Source: Chloroflexota bacterium
Lineage (GTDB): Bacteria > Chloroflexota > Dehalococcoidia > Lucifugimonadales > Australimonadaceae
Assembly: GCA_028875085.1 (NCBI GenBank)
Contig: JAPPFU010000053.1
Location: forward strand, 1 to 10,641
Direction of reading: 5' to 3'
DNA length: 10,641 nt
A program made the position numbers and the translations under genes. Below the pieces are notes generated by a model. That model saw only the letters and a list, made by a program, of their open reading frames with translations, was not told the origin of the DNA and made no database searches. Positions 1 to 6,144 of the stretch are shown here, piece after piece (position 1 is the first letter of the stretch; the number at the start of each line of letters is the position of its first letter).

Positions 1-353
1 CCGTCGAGGCCGTTGGGGACATAGAGGCAGACGGTGGGATACATCACCGCCACGTCTATCCCCTCCATATCCATCGCCTCCAACTGCGAGGCGCCGTCGT
101 AGCCGCGTTCGCGCATCGAGCGGGTGGCGGCGTCCGTGCGGACGCTCATTCCATACATACGGTGCGGGTTGTCCACGTCGATGGCGGGCAGGCGCTCGCC
201 CTCGAACAGGAAGGCGCCGCCGCGCTTACCTGGCGCGCGGATGATGCGCGGGGCGCTGCCCGCGAAACGCGCGTCGAGGTACTCGTCGAACAGGTTCGAC
301 GGCTCGATGACGTGCATGTCCGAATCCATCACTTTGTAGCCGTTCTTCGCCAT
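1..353 (-). CDS. Amidohydrolase family protein, N-terminal part (runs off the window)
   Basis: The first 117 codons of a metal-dependent amidohydrolase (amidohydrolase_2 type, TIM-barrel) are present; the C-terminal part lies beyond base 1. The start ATG (353-351) has a good upstream GGGAGA. The N-terminus carries D12-M-H14, the D-x-H pair that opens the metal site in this superfamily. Residues 91-107 (LEAMDMEGIDVAVMYPT) match the conserved segment seen in this family between the N-terminal metal motif and the barrel core. Such enzymes are cytoplasmic hydrolases or decarboxylases of ring or carboxylate substrates. It is the last visible gene of the minus-strand run behind the dienelactone hydrolase and the stress-like protein, 54 bases after the latter's stop, so probably co-transcribed. 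The substrate cannot be told; the remaining metal ligands are outside the window. Confidence 0.85.
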   Translation of the reverse strand, partial: MAKNGYKVMDSDMHVIEPSNLFDEYLDARFAGSAPRIIRAPGKRGGAFLFEGERLPAIDVDNPHRMYGMSVRTDAATRSMRERGYDGASQLEAMDMEGIDVAVMYPTVCLYVPNGLD

Positions 354-407
354 ACGCTGTTCTCCCTGCGCTCGAGTGCCGCTACTTCTGCGTCCGGTAT
401 TTGGAGG

Positions 408-965
408 TCATGCGGGGCGGCGGGTCTTGGGCCTGGCGGGAAGGAGGGCAAACGGGCGGCGCGCCTCCAGCGTGCCGCGGATATCCCGTGCTTCCGACGC
501 GCCGCTCTCGACCATCGCGCCCCGAGCGGCGCTGCGATGGCGGCGGCGCACGTCGGCGGCGACGAGCCACGCGCCGTTGGCCAGGCGCTGCTCGTACTCC
601 TCCGCCGCATCCTGGTCAAGGCCGCGCTCGCCGCCGAACATCACGCCGAGCCAGGCGCCGAACGCCGCGCCGAACTTCCACGCCGAGGCGAGCATAAGCA
701 TCTTGATGGCGCCGTCCGCCGGAACGAAGAAGAACAGCGCGACGAACGGCGCCTCGACAACCAGCGCCCCCACGATGCCCCACTTGACGCCAGTGCGCAG
801 CATCGACTCGCCGCGTTGGAGCAGCGGCGCGGGGCGGCCTAGCGGCGCGTCCGGTGGCGGCGCAAGCACGCTCACCGCCTCTTGGTCGTAGCCCGCCTGT
901 TCAAGCAAACGGCATGCTGCGTCCGCGCCGTCGCGGTTGGTGAACACGCCGACGATGCTGCTCAC
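408..965 (-). CDS. YflT/general-stress-protein-17M-like membrane-associated protein
   Basis: A 185-residue protein. The start is a GTG at 965-963 preceded by GGAGG at a 5-base spacing; an in-frame reading extending much further upstream overlaps the dienelactone hydrolase and is rejected. The N-terminus (SSIVGVFTNRDGADAACRLL) is the typical opening of the heat-induced stress protein YflT/GSP17M family: a beta strand, then a helix with a following G-Y-D. Two hydrophobic segments follow (about 58-81 and 90-110), the second rich in Gly/Ala like a glycine-zipper. Residues 115-160 return to a soluble part with a GAWLVAADV strand and an E-S-G-A motif, as at the end of family members. The last 25 residues are Arg/Pro/Ala-rich and probably disordered. 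The molecular role of the family is unknown. It lies 11 bases after the dienelactone hydrolase stop, so the two are likely one operon. Confidence 0.75.
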   Translation of the reverse strand: MSSIVGVFTNRDGADAACRLLEQAGYDQEAVSVLAPPPDAPLGRPAPLLQRGESMLRTGVKWGIVGALVVEAPFVALFFFVPADGAIKMLMLASAWKFGAAFGAWLGVMFGGERGLDQDAAEEYEQRLANGAWLVAADVRRRHRSAARGAMVESGASEARDIRGTLEARRPFALLPARPKTRRPA

Positions 966-976
966 GGCGCCTCCGG

Positions 977-1738
977 CTAGGCCGCGGCGGCCTTTAGGCT
1001 CTCGTCGAAGAAGGCGAGCAGCTTGGGCCACGCGTCGTGGGCGGCGTGCTCGCGGTAGGTGTGCGGGTTGGAGGAGTCCATGAAGGCGTGCCCCGCTCCG
1101 TCGTAGGCGTGGAAGTGGTGCTCCTTGCCGTACTTGGTCAGGGCGTCGTCCATCTGCGCCACCAGTTCCGGCGTTGGGTTGGTGTCGTCGTTGCCGAAGA
1201 AGCCCGCGAGCGGACAGGTCACCGCCTCCGCCTGGTCGATGGGCGCGGGACCGTCGATGCCCCACGGCATAGCCAACGCGGCGGGATAGAACATCGCGCC
1301 CGCGCTGAGGCCGGAGACGCGCGCCGCGGACAGGAACACCACGCGCCCGCCCATGCAAAAGCCCGTGATGCCGATGGGCGAGGAGCCGACCGCGTCGTAC
1401 TCGCGCAGCAGGTCTACGGCAGCCTGCACGTCGCGGACGATCTCGTCGTCGTTGAACTTGCCCAGCTTCACCATCAGGCGCTCGAGGCGCTCGGGGCCGG
1501 GCGGCATGTCGGCCACCTCGCCGAGGATGTTGTCCTTCTGGCGGTGGAAGAGGTTGGGCGCGGCGGCCACGTATCCGGCGGCGGCGAGGCGGTCGCACAT
1601 CTCTTGGATGAACGCGTCAACGCCGCCTGCGTGCTGAATGACGACCACACCCGGCGCCTGGCCATCCACGTCAGGCCTGGCGACGTAGACGTCCATCGGG
1701 TCGTTGTCTACTTCCAGCGTTACCCAGCTGTCCGACAT
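977..1738 (-). CDS. Dienelactone hydrolase family protein
   Basis: A 253-residue alpha/beta hydrolase, close to the usual length of carboxymethylenebutenolidase-type enzymes, cytoplasmic with no signal peptide. The Cys nucleophile lies in the elbow G-F-C128-M-G-G (126-131), the acid is D184 or D185 in FFGNDDTNP, and the base is H217 in GAGHAF. The N-terminal VVVIQHAGG (31-39) forms the strand and oxyanion region. These residues define the Cys-Asp-His triad of the dienelactone hydrolase family, which opens lactones in chlorocatechol and related degradation. The start ATG has AGGAG 8 bases upstream. It leads the minus-strand operon and diverges from the amidase operon, which suggests a linked catabolic task. 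The true substrate is not known; many family members act on unrelated esters or lactones. Confidence 0.92.
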   Translation of the reverse strand: MSDSWVTLEVDNDPMDVYVARPDVDGQAPGVVVIQHAGGVDAFIQEMCDRLAAAGYVAAAPNLFHRQKDNILGEVADMPPGPERLERLMVKLGKFNDDEIVRDVQAAVDLLREYDAVGSSPIGITGFCMGGRVVFLSAARVSGLSAGAMFYPAALAMPWGIDGPAPIDQAEAVTCPLAGFFGNDDTNPTPELVAQMDDALTKYGKEHHFHAYDGAGHAFMDSSNPHTYREHAAHDAWPKLLAFFDESLKAAAA

Positions 1739-1771
1739 GGCGCACGCTCCTTGCGGGCTCGGGTTGAGCGC

Positions 1772-1800
1772 ACCGTACCAAAGGGGCGGCGGCGCCGCAA
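1772..1800 (-). promoter_or_regulatory. Possible promoter of the dienelactone hydrolase operon
   Basis: On the minus strand TTGCGG (1800-1795) is followed after 17 bases by TACGGT (1777-1772). Each hexamer matches the sigma-70 consensus at only three positions. A start near 1765 would give a leader of about 27 bases carrying the AGGAG site. This is weak evidence in GC-rich DNA. Confidence 0.28.
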
Positions 1801-1815
1801 CGCCAGGCGCGTCTC

Positions 1816-1851
1816 TCCGTTCGCCCTTCGATTTCCCTCAGGGCGAACGGA
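1816..1851. repeat. REP-like palindromic hairpin between divergent operons
   Basis: A perfect 12-base inverted repeat: arm TCCGTTCGCCCT (1816-1827), 12-base loop (1828-1839), arm AGGGCGAACGGA (1840-1851). Read on the minus strand, the start CCTGAG and the TCGAAGG at the loop edges resemble the dispersed intergenic palindromes of the form CGCCCTGAG...TCGAAGGGCG that I know from many GC-rich bacterial genomes. It lies between two divergent genes, so transcription terminator is an unlikely role. No second copy is seen in this window. Confidence 0.6.
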
Positions 1852-1935
1852 TGGCGCGGGCAGGGCGCCTATGCTCCCCCTCACTCGCGCGCGGCGGGCC
1901 GTTCGTGTAACCTGCCCGCGCACCAAGGAGGCCGT

Positions 1936-3357
1936 ATGAGCGAGCGAGAGGACGCCTTCACCCCGGCGTGGCGCTGGCGCGAGATGATCGCGGCGAAAGA
2001 GGTTTCCCCGGTCGAGGTTGCCGAGTTCTACCTGCGACGCATCGAGGCGCTGAATCCGCAGTTGAACGCCTACCTAACCGTGGCCGCCGACCGCGCCTTG
2101 GCCGACGCCAAGACAGCGGAGGACGCAGTTGCCCAGGGCGGCGAACTGGGCGTTCTGCACGGCGTTCCTATGGGCGTGAAGGACCTGACGGAGACGGGCG
2201 GCATCCGCACGACCAACGGGTCGCTCTTCTACAAGGACTACGTGCCGGAGAAGGACGAACTGACGGCGGCGCGGCTCCGCGAGGCGGGGGCGGTGATCCT
2301 CGGCAAGACGAACACGCCGGAATTCGGCCACTCCGCCACCACGGAGAATATGCTGGGCGAGCCCTGCCGCAACCCGTGGGACACGGAGCGTTCGCCGGGC
2401 GGCTCCAGCGGCGGCACGGCGGCGGGCCTAGCGGCGGGGATGCACCCGCTGGCCACCGGCTCCGACGGCGGCGGCTCCATCCGCATACCCGCGAGCATGT
2501 CCGGCGTCTATGGCATCAAGCCGACCCAGGGGAGGGTCGCCCGCCCCTACTACCCGCCCGGCGGTTGGCGCCCCTTCTCGTGCAACGGGCCGATGTCCAA
2601 CAACGTCCGCGACTCGGCGATTCTGCTGGGCGTAATGGCGGGCTACGACGCCTCCGACCCGCCCTCGATTCCGGGGCCGTCGCCCGACTTCACCACCGGG
2701 CTTGAGGACGGCGTCGATGGGCTGCGCATCGGCTGGAGCGCCGGTATGGGCAGCGTGCCGGTCGATCCGGAGGTGCGGCGCATCGCTCAGGAGGCGGCAC
2801 TCGCCTTCGAAGGAATGGGCGCGCACGTGGAGGAGGCGACCTTCACTATCGACCACGAGCGGGTGTTCAACACGTGGGAGACCATCTGGCTGACCGACAT
2901 GGCGGCGAACCAGGAACGCTACTACCGCCAGCGTCCCTATGACCTCACGCCCACGCTCCGCGAGCAGATAGCGCGCGGCCTCGCCTTCCGGGGGACGGAC
3001 ATATCGCTCGCGCTGCGTGAGCTGGAGTGGCTGCGCGCCGAGATCAAAGAGACAGTGGGGCGCTACGACCTGGTGCTCACGCCGACGATGGCGACGGCGG
3101 CTTTCCCCATCGGCCAACGCCCGGCGGTCATCGACGGGCAGCAGGTCGAGCCGTGGTGGGGCTTCACACCTTTCTCCTACCCCTTCAACCTGAGCGGACA
3201 TCCGGCCGCCAGCGTCCCCTGCGGTTTCACGAGCGAGGGGCTGCCGGTAGGACTGCACATCATCGGACAGCACGCGGACGAGGCGACGGTGCTGCGGGCG
3301 TCCGCCGCATTCGAGCAGGCGCGGCCCTGGGCGGGGCGGCGCCCGCCTGTCAGCTAG
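1936..3357 (+). CDS. Amidase signature family enzyme (first of two)
   Basis: A 473-residue amidase, a usual length. It hydrolyses C-N bonds of carboxamides or related compounds in the cytoplasm. The Ser-cisSer-Lys triad is complete: K82 in GVKDL, cis-Ser S157 in GGSSGG, and nucleophile S181 in DGGGSIRIP. The spacings (75 and 24 residues) equal those of fatty acid amide hydrolase (K142/S217/S241). The C-terminal FNLSGHPAASVPCGF and GLPVGLHIIG (418-444) are the standard end of the fold. The ATG has a strong AAGGAGG 4 bases upstream. It leads an operon with a GatC/AtzG-like small gene, a second amidase and a cupin. It is not a GatA: no gatB is nearby and residues 201-260 differ from GatA. The substrate is unknown. 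The two amidases share architecture and clear local similarity, suggesting old duplication or recruitment. Confidence 0.93.
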   Translation: MSEREDAFTPAWRWREMIAAKEVSPVEVAEFYLRRIEALNPQLNAYLTVAADRALADAKTAEDAVAQGGELGVLHGVPMGVKDLTETGGIRTTNGSLFYKDYVPEKDELTAARLREAGAVILGKTNTPEFGHSATTENMLGEPCRNPWDTERSPGGSSGGTAAGLAAGMHPLATGSDGGGSIRIPASMSGVYGIKPTQGRVARPYYPPGGWRPFSCNGPMSNNVRDSAILLGVMAGYDASDPPSIPGPSPDFTTGLEDGVDGLRIGWSAGMGSVPVDPEVRRIAQEAALAFEGMGAHVEEATFTIDHERVFNTWETIWLTDMAANQERYYRQRPYDLTPTLREQIARGLAFRGTDISLALRELEWLRAEIKETVGRYDLVLTPTMATAAFPIGQRPAVIDGQQVEPWWGFTPFSYPFNLSGHPAASVPCGFTSEGLPVGLHIIGQHADEATVLRASAAFEQARPWAGRRPPVS

Positions 3358-3372
3358 AGAGCAGGAGGCAAC

Positions 3373-3558
3373 ATGGACGCGTTGGATTCGGTGCTCGCGC
3401 TGGCGGGCTTGGAGTTGCAGCCGCAAGAGGCGGACAGGCTCAGGCGCCAGTACGCCTCCTACCGCGAATCGCTCAAGCCGCTGTTCGAGGCGGACCTGAG
3501 CGACGAGGAGGTGGCAGGCCGGTTCGTGCCCGACGCGGAGGCCCACCATGGCGAGTAA
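3373..3558 (+). CDS. GatC/AtzG-like small amidase-partner protein
   Basis: A 61-residue acidic protein with a strong AGGAGG (3363-3368) 4 bases before its ATG, starting 15 bases after the first amidase stop. It overlaps the start of the next amidase by 11 bases. The pattern VLALAGLELQPQEADRL, then an amphipathic helix, then L-S-D-E-E-V-A-G-R-F-V-P, resembles the helical-hairpin proteins GatC and AtzG (AtzG-like family, formerly DUF4089), which wrap around an amidase subunit and end in an F-x-P-like tail. In Pseudomonas ADP, atzG precedes and overlaps atzE, encoding the amidase it stabilises; the same order is seen here. I infer that it binds the downstream amidase (3548-4954), possibly also the upstream one. 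The similarity is by eye only, and a short helical protein can mislead. Confidence 0.7.
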   Translation: MDALDSVLALAGLELQPQEADRLRRQYASYRESLKPLFEADLSDEEVAGRFVPDAEAHHGE

Positions 3559-4954
3559 GCCGCTCCACTACCTGACCATCGGCGAGGCCGCGCCGCTCAT
3601 CGAGTCGAAGCAGCTCTCTCCAGTCGAACTGACGCAGGCATACCTCGAGCGCATCGACCGCCTCGACGGCGTGCTCGCCTCCTACCTCACGCTCACCGCA
3701 GACCGCGCCCTGGCCGACGCCAAGGCGGCGGAGGCGGAGATCGCGAGCGGCAACTACCGCGGCCCCCTGCATGGCGTGCCTATTGGTCTCAAAGACCTGT
3801 TCGACACGGCGGACATCGAGACGACGGGGCAGTCGCGCGTGCTGGCCGGGCGCGTCCCGGGCGAGGACTGCACGGCGGCGGCCAAACTTCGCGAGGCAGG
3901 GACGGTGCTGTTGGGCAAGTTAACGATGTTCGAGTTCGCCCTGGGCGGCCCGGACACCAGCCTCTACGAGATTTCCAAGAACCCGTGGGACATCACCAAG
4001 GCGTCCGGCGGCTCCAGCAGCGGCTCGGGCACGGCGGTGGCCGCCGGTCTCTGCATGGCTGCGCTCGGCTCCGACACCGGCGGCTCTATCCGCATACCCG
4101 CCGCCTATTGCGGCATCGTCGGCATCAAGCCCACCTACGGGCGCGTCAGCCGCCGGGGCGTGCTGCCCCTCGCGTGGTCGCTCGACCACTGCGGACCGAT
4201 GACGTGGACGGTAGAGGACTCGGCCATCGTGCTCCAGACCATCGCCGGTCACGACCAGGGCGACCCCACATCGTCCACGTTGCCGGTGCCCGACTACCGC
4301 GCCTCGCTCGGCGGCGACCTGAACGGACTGGTCATCGGCGTTCCGCGCGAATACATCACCCGCCCCGGCGTCGGGCTCGACGCTGAGGTGAGCGCATCCT
4401 TCGAGGCTGCGCTGAGCGCGCTGGAGGACCTGGGCGCGTCGGTCGAGGAGGTCAGCATCCCCGGCCTGGCGTGGGCGACGGTGGCCAACTCGATGATCAT
4501 GATCGCCGAGGCGTGGTCGTACCACGAGCCAAACCTGAAAGCCCGCCCCTTGGACTACGGCGACACTGCGCGGGCATGCTTCGTGCTGGGCGGCGGCTTC
4601 ACCTCGGGTGACTACCAGATGGGCATGCGCGCGCGCAGCCGTCTGCGCCGCGAGTACGCGAAGGTCATGGAGCGTGTGGACCTGATCGCCACGCCCTCCA
4701 TGGCTGCGCCTGCGGGCGACGCCGACTACGACCTCCTGCCCGTTCTGATGATCGAGAACTTCATGGGGCCGATGAACCTGACGGGCATGCCGGCGCTGTC
4801 CCTTCCCTCCGGCTTCAGCAGCGGGGGCCTGCCCATCGGCCTACAGCTCGCGGGGCGCCCCTTCGAGGAGGCTACGGTGTTCCGCGCGGGCCACGCCTTC
4901 GAGGCGCAGGCGGGGCTGCTGGACAAGCGGCCGCCCGTGGAGGCGCTGGCGTGA
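3548..4954 (+). CDS. Amidase signature family enzyme (second), AtzE/GatA-like
   Basis: A 468-residue amidase with a complete triad: K82 in GLKDL, cis-Ser S156 in GGSSSG, nucleophile S180 in DTGGSIRIP. The segment SRRGVLPLAWSLDHCGPM (201-218), the PREYI stretch at 266-270 and MNLTGMPALSLPSGF (409-423) are closer to GatA and AtzE-like enzymes than the first amidase is. The start ATG lies inside the preceding small gene (11-base overlap), pointing to coupled translation and equal subunit amounts. There is no gatB, so it is more likely a catabolic amidase (1-carboxybiuret- or allophanate-type, or an unknown amide) than a tRNA amidotransferase subunit. The stop overlaps the cupin start (GTGA). The substrate is unproven. 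Confidence 0.9.
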   Translation: MASKPLHYLTIGEAAPLIESKQLSPVELTQAYLERIDRLDGVLASYLTLTADRALADAKAAEAEIASGNYRGPLHGVPIGLKDLFDTADIETTGQSRVLAGRVPGEDCTAAAKLREAGTVLLGKLTMFEFALGGPDTSLYEISKNPWDITKASGGSSSGSGTAVAAGLCMAALGSDTGGSIRIPAAYCGIVGIKPTYGRVSRRGVLPLAWSLDHCGPMTWTVEDSAIVLQTIAGHDQGDPTSSTLPVPDYRASLGGDLNGLVIGVPREYITRPGVGLDAEVSASFEAALSALEDLGASVEEVSIPGLAWATVANSMIMIAEAWSYHEPNLKARPLDYGDTARACFVLGGGFTSGDYQMGMRARSRLRREYAKVMERVDLIATPSMAAPAGDADYDLLPVLMIENFMGPMNLTGMPALSLPSGFSSGGLPIGLQLAGRPFEEATVFRAGHAFEAQAGLLDKRPPVEALA

Positions 4955-5319
4955 CCTCCCCTACCCGCCCCGCCTCAGAGCGCAACGACGTGTTCGACGT
5001 GCTCCAGGTCGCCCGCGGCACGGAGCTCGAGGACATCGTCGGCGCCGACGTGGTTGGCGTCGAGCCGCACAGCGTGTCGCAGATACACCGCCACAATCTG
5101 GCCGAGACGGTGCTGTTCATTCTCGCCGGTTCAGGAACGGTGCGCGCCGGCGACGAGGATGTGCCCGTGCGCGAGGGCGACCGCCTGCTCATCCCCAAGG
5201 GGACATACCACGGCGTGCGCACGGGCGCGGAGGCGCTGCGCTTCCTCTCCGTGCAGAGCCCGCCTATCCTCAACCGAGCGCGCGACACGCTCGACCTGGA
5301 GCCGTTGGAGGAGGAGTAG
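4951..5319 (+). CDS. Cupin-domain protein
   Basis: A 122-residue single-domain cupin. Motif 1 holds H46-x-H48 and E52 (IHRHNLAETVLFILAG); motif 2 is GDRLLIPKGTYHGV (76-89) with H87. These are the three His and one Glu that normally bind a metal (Fe, Mn, Ni or Zn). The start is GTG at 4951, overlapping the amidase stop in a GTGA, so translation is coupled; no separate ribosome site is needed. A 20-residue tail follows (RARDTLDLEPLEEE), acidic and probably flexible. Cupins of this size act as isomerases, dioxygenases or small-molecule binding proteins. In this operon it may process or sense the product of the amidases; that is inference. It converges with the VapC-like gene, 23 bases apart. Confidence 0.88.
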   Translation: MTSPTRPASERNDVFDVLQVARGTELEDIVGADVVGVEPHSVSQIHRHNLAETVLFILAGSGTVRAGDEDVPVREGDRLLIPKGTYHGVRTGAEALRFLSVQSPPILNRARDTLDLEPLEEE

Positions 5320-5342
5320 CGGAGGCGGCGGGGCCGGCGCCC

Positions 5343-5768
5343 TTACAAAGGGTTGCGCCAGCGCAGGCCGGGAAAGCGGCCAAAGTCCGCGTCGTTGGAG
5401 TGGACTTCGGCTTGGTGCTCCATCGCCAGGGAAGCCACGTGGGCGTCCGTCACCAGGCTAGCGCCCACCCCGGCGGCGACGAGGGACCGACGGAAGAAGA
5501 GCAAGTGCTCTGCGCTGGGATTCAGAGGCGCGACGTGCGGGTAGCGGAACCACTGCTCCACGAAGTCCAGCGCCTGCTCGGGCGTTGCGGGGCGGTCAAG
5601 TACGGCCGGGTGGGTGAGCAACCGCACGAATCCTGTCGCCACTGCCCACGGAATGCCTACGCGCTCCGCGCCGTTCACCAACCCCTCCCACCACCGGCGA
5701 GCCGGGGTATGCAACGGAGCGCCCCGGTTGTAGGCGTACACCAGCAGGTTCAGATCCGGGACGACCAT
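5343..5768 (-). CDS. PIN-domain toxin, VapC family
   Basis: A 141-residue PIN-fold ribonuclease, the toxin of a VapBC-type pair. Acidic residues of the active site: D5 in PDLNLLVYA, D108 in VTDAH, and D126/D128 in SNDADF. Where many PIN domains have a conserved Glu before FVRLLTHP, this protein has T45-G46, a known variation in the subfamily with the GFVRL(V/L)T(H/N)P motif. It is translated from the ATG at 5768-5766, which shares one base with the antitoxin stop (TGATG); a GTG one codon earlier (5771) is an alternative start with a four-base GTGA overlap. Either way translation is coupled to the antitoxin. VapC toxins cleave tRNA or rRNA loops; the target here is unknown. Confidence 0.87.
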   Translation of the reverse strand: MVVPDLNLLVYAYNRGAPLHTPARRWWEGLVNGAERVGIPWAVATGFVRLLTHPAVLDRPATPEQALDFVEQWFRYPHVAPLNPSAEHLLFFRRSLVAAGVGASLVTDAHVASLAMEHQAEVHSNDADFGRFPGLRWRNPL

Positions 5769-6022
5769 CACCCGCTCTGCTCGGTGAACTCCTGAACCGC
5801 CAGTTCGTCGTTGAGCCGGTTGAGGCCGAGCGGGTCGACGCCAGGCCGGAAGCTGCCGGGCAACGGGGTAATGCGGAAGGCCGGCTTGCTCTTCGCCGGG
5901 GAAGGCGACAGCCCCTGGCGCAGCGCGTCGTTGACGACCTGCTTGAAGGGCAGACCGAGCAGCCGCGTCCGCTGCTTGAGGGAGTCGGCGATGTCGTCGT
6001 CGAGCGTCAGTGTGGTTCGCAT
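5768..6022 (-). CDS. Ribbon-helix-helix antitoxin, VapB type
   Basis: An 84-residue antitoxin. The N-terminus MRTTLTLDDDIADSLKQR is a ribbon-helix-helix DNA-binding start (one beta strand, then a helix), with a flexible C-terminal part (41-84) that would wrap the toxin. The start chosen is ATG at 6022-6020; a longer reading to 6199 adds a Gly/Arg-rich stretch with no family likeness and crosses the promoter, so it is rejected. Upstream there is no ribosome site, but the promoter at 6057-6029 places transcription start at or next to this ATG, so the mRNA is probably leaderless. It represses its own operon in this family; inverted repeats over the promoter agree with that. It overlaps the toxin start (TGATG). 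Confidence 0.85.
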   Translation of the reverse strand: MRTTLTLDDDIADSLKQRTRLLGLPFKQVVNDALRQGLSPSPAKSKPAFRITPLPGSFRPGVDPLGLNRLNDELAVQEFTEQSG

Positions 6023-6025
6023 GCA

Positions 6026-6062
6026 GACATCATGATGCTTCATTGAAGTGATGTCAAGATGC
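6026..6062 (-). promoter_or_regulatory. vapBC-type promoter with overlapping operator-like repeats
   Basis: On the minus strand: TTGACA (6057-6052), 17-base spacer, CATGAT (6034-6029). The second hexamer matches the consensus at four of six positions. Transcription would start near 6022, the A of the antitoxin ATG. Over it lie an inverted pair GACATCA/TGATGTC (6055-6049 and 6032-6026), a palindrome CTTCAATGAAG (6048-6038), a palindrome CATCATGATG (6037-6028), and two similar copies of GCATCnTGAnnTC 24 bases apart (from 6062 and from 6038). This is what an autorepressed RHH operator looks like; binding is inferred. Confidence 0.65.
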
Positions 6063-6124
6063 TGCAATGGCAATACCGATGGGTAGCGTACGGCGCGCGG
6101 CCCAAGTTTGCGCTCACGCCCTGC

Positions 6125-6138
6125 GCCTCCGCGGAGGC
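6125..6138 (-). terminator. Palindrome after the sterol reductase gene, possible terminator
   Basis: GCCTCCGCGGAGGC is a perfect 14-base palindrome starting 6 bases after the sterol reductase stop. No T-run follows on the minus strand, so it is not a canonical intrinsic terminator. The tight palindrome leaves almost no loop. Confidence 0.3.
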
Positions 6139-6144
6139 TCCGCC

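Noticed and set aside
966..1598. Upstream extension of the stress-like protein to 1598
   Set aside because: It overlaps the dienelactone hydrolase out of frame and is Arg/Pro-rich; a GTG with a good GGAGG at 965 fits better.
1037..1939. Plus-strand open frame of 300 codons opposite the dienelactone hydrolase
   Set aside because: Antisense to a gene with a full catalytic triad; the frame runs across the divergent promoter gap and shows no domain.
2428..3549. Minus-strand open frame of 373 codons opposite the first amidase
   Set aside because: It lies wholly antisense to a clear amidase and the small gene, has Arg/His/Val-rich composition and no family motif; long antisense frames are common in GC-rich genes.
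3373..4954. A GatCAB tRNA amidotransferase operon
   Set aside because: gatB is absent, the next gene is a cupin, and a second amidase precedes the pair, so a catabolic role is more likely.
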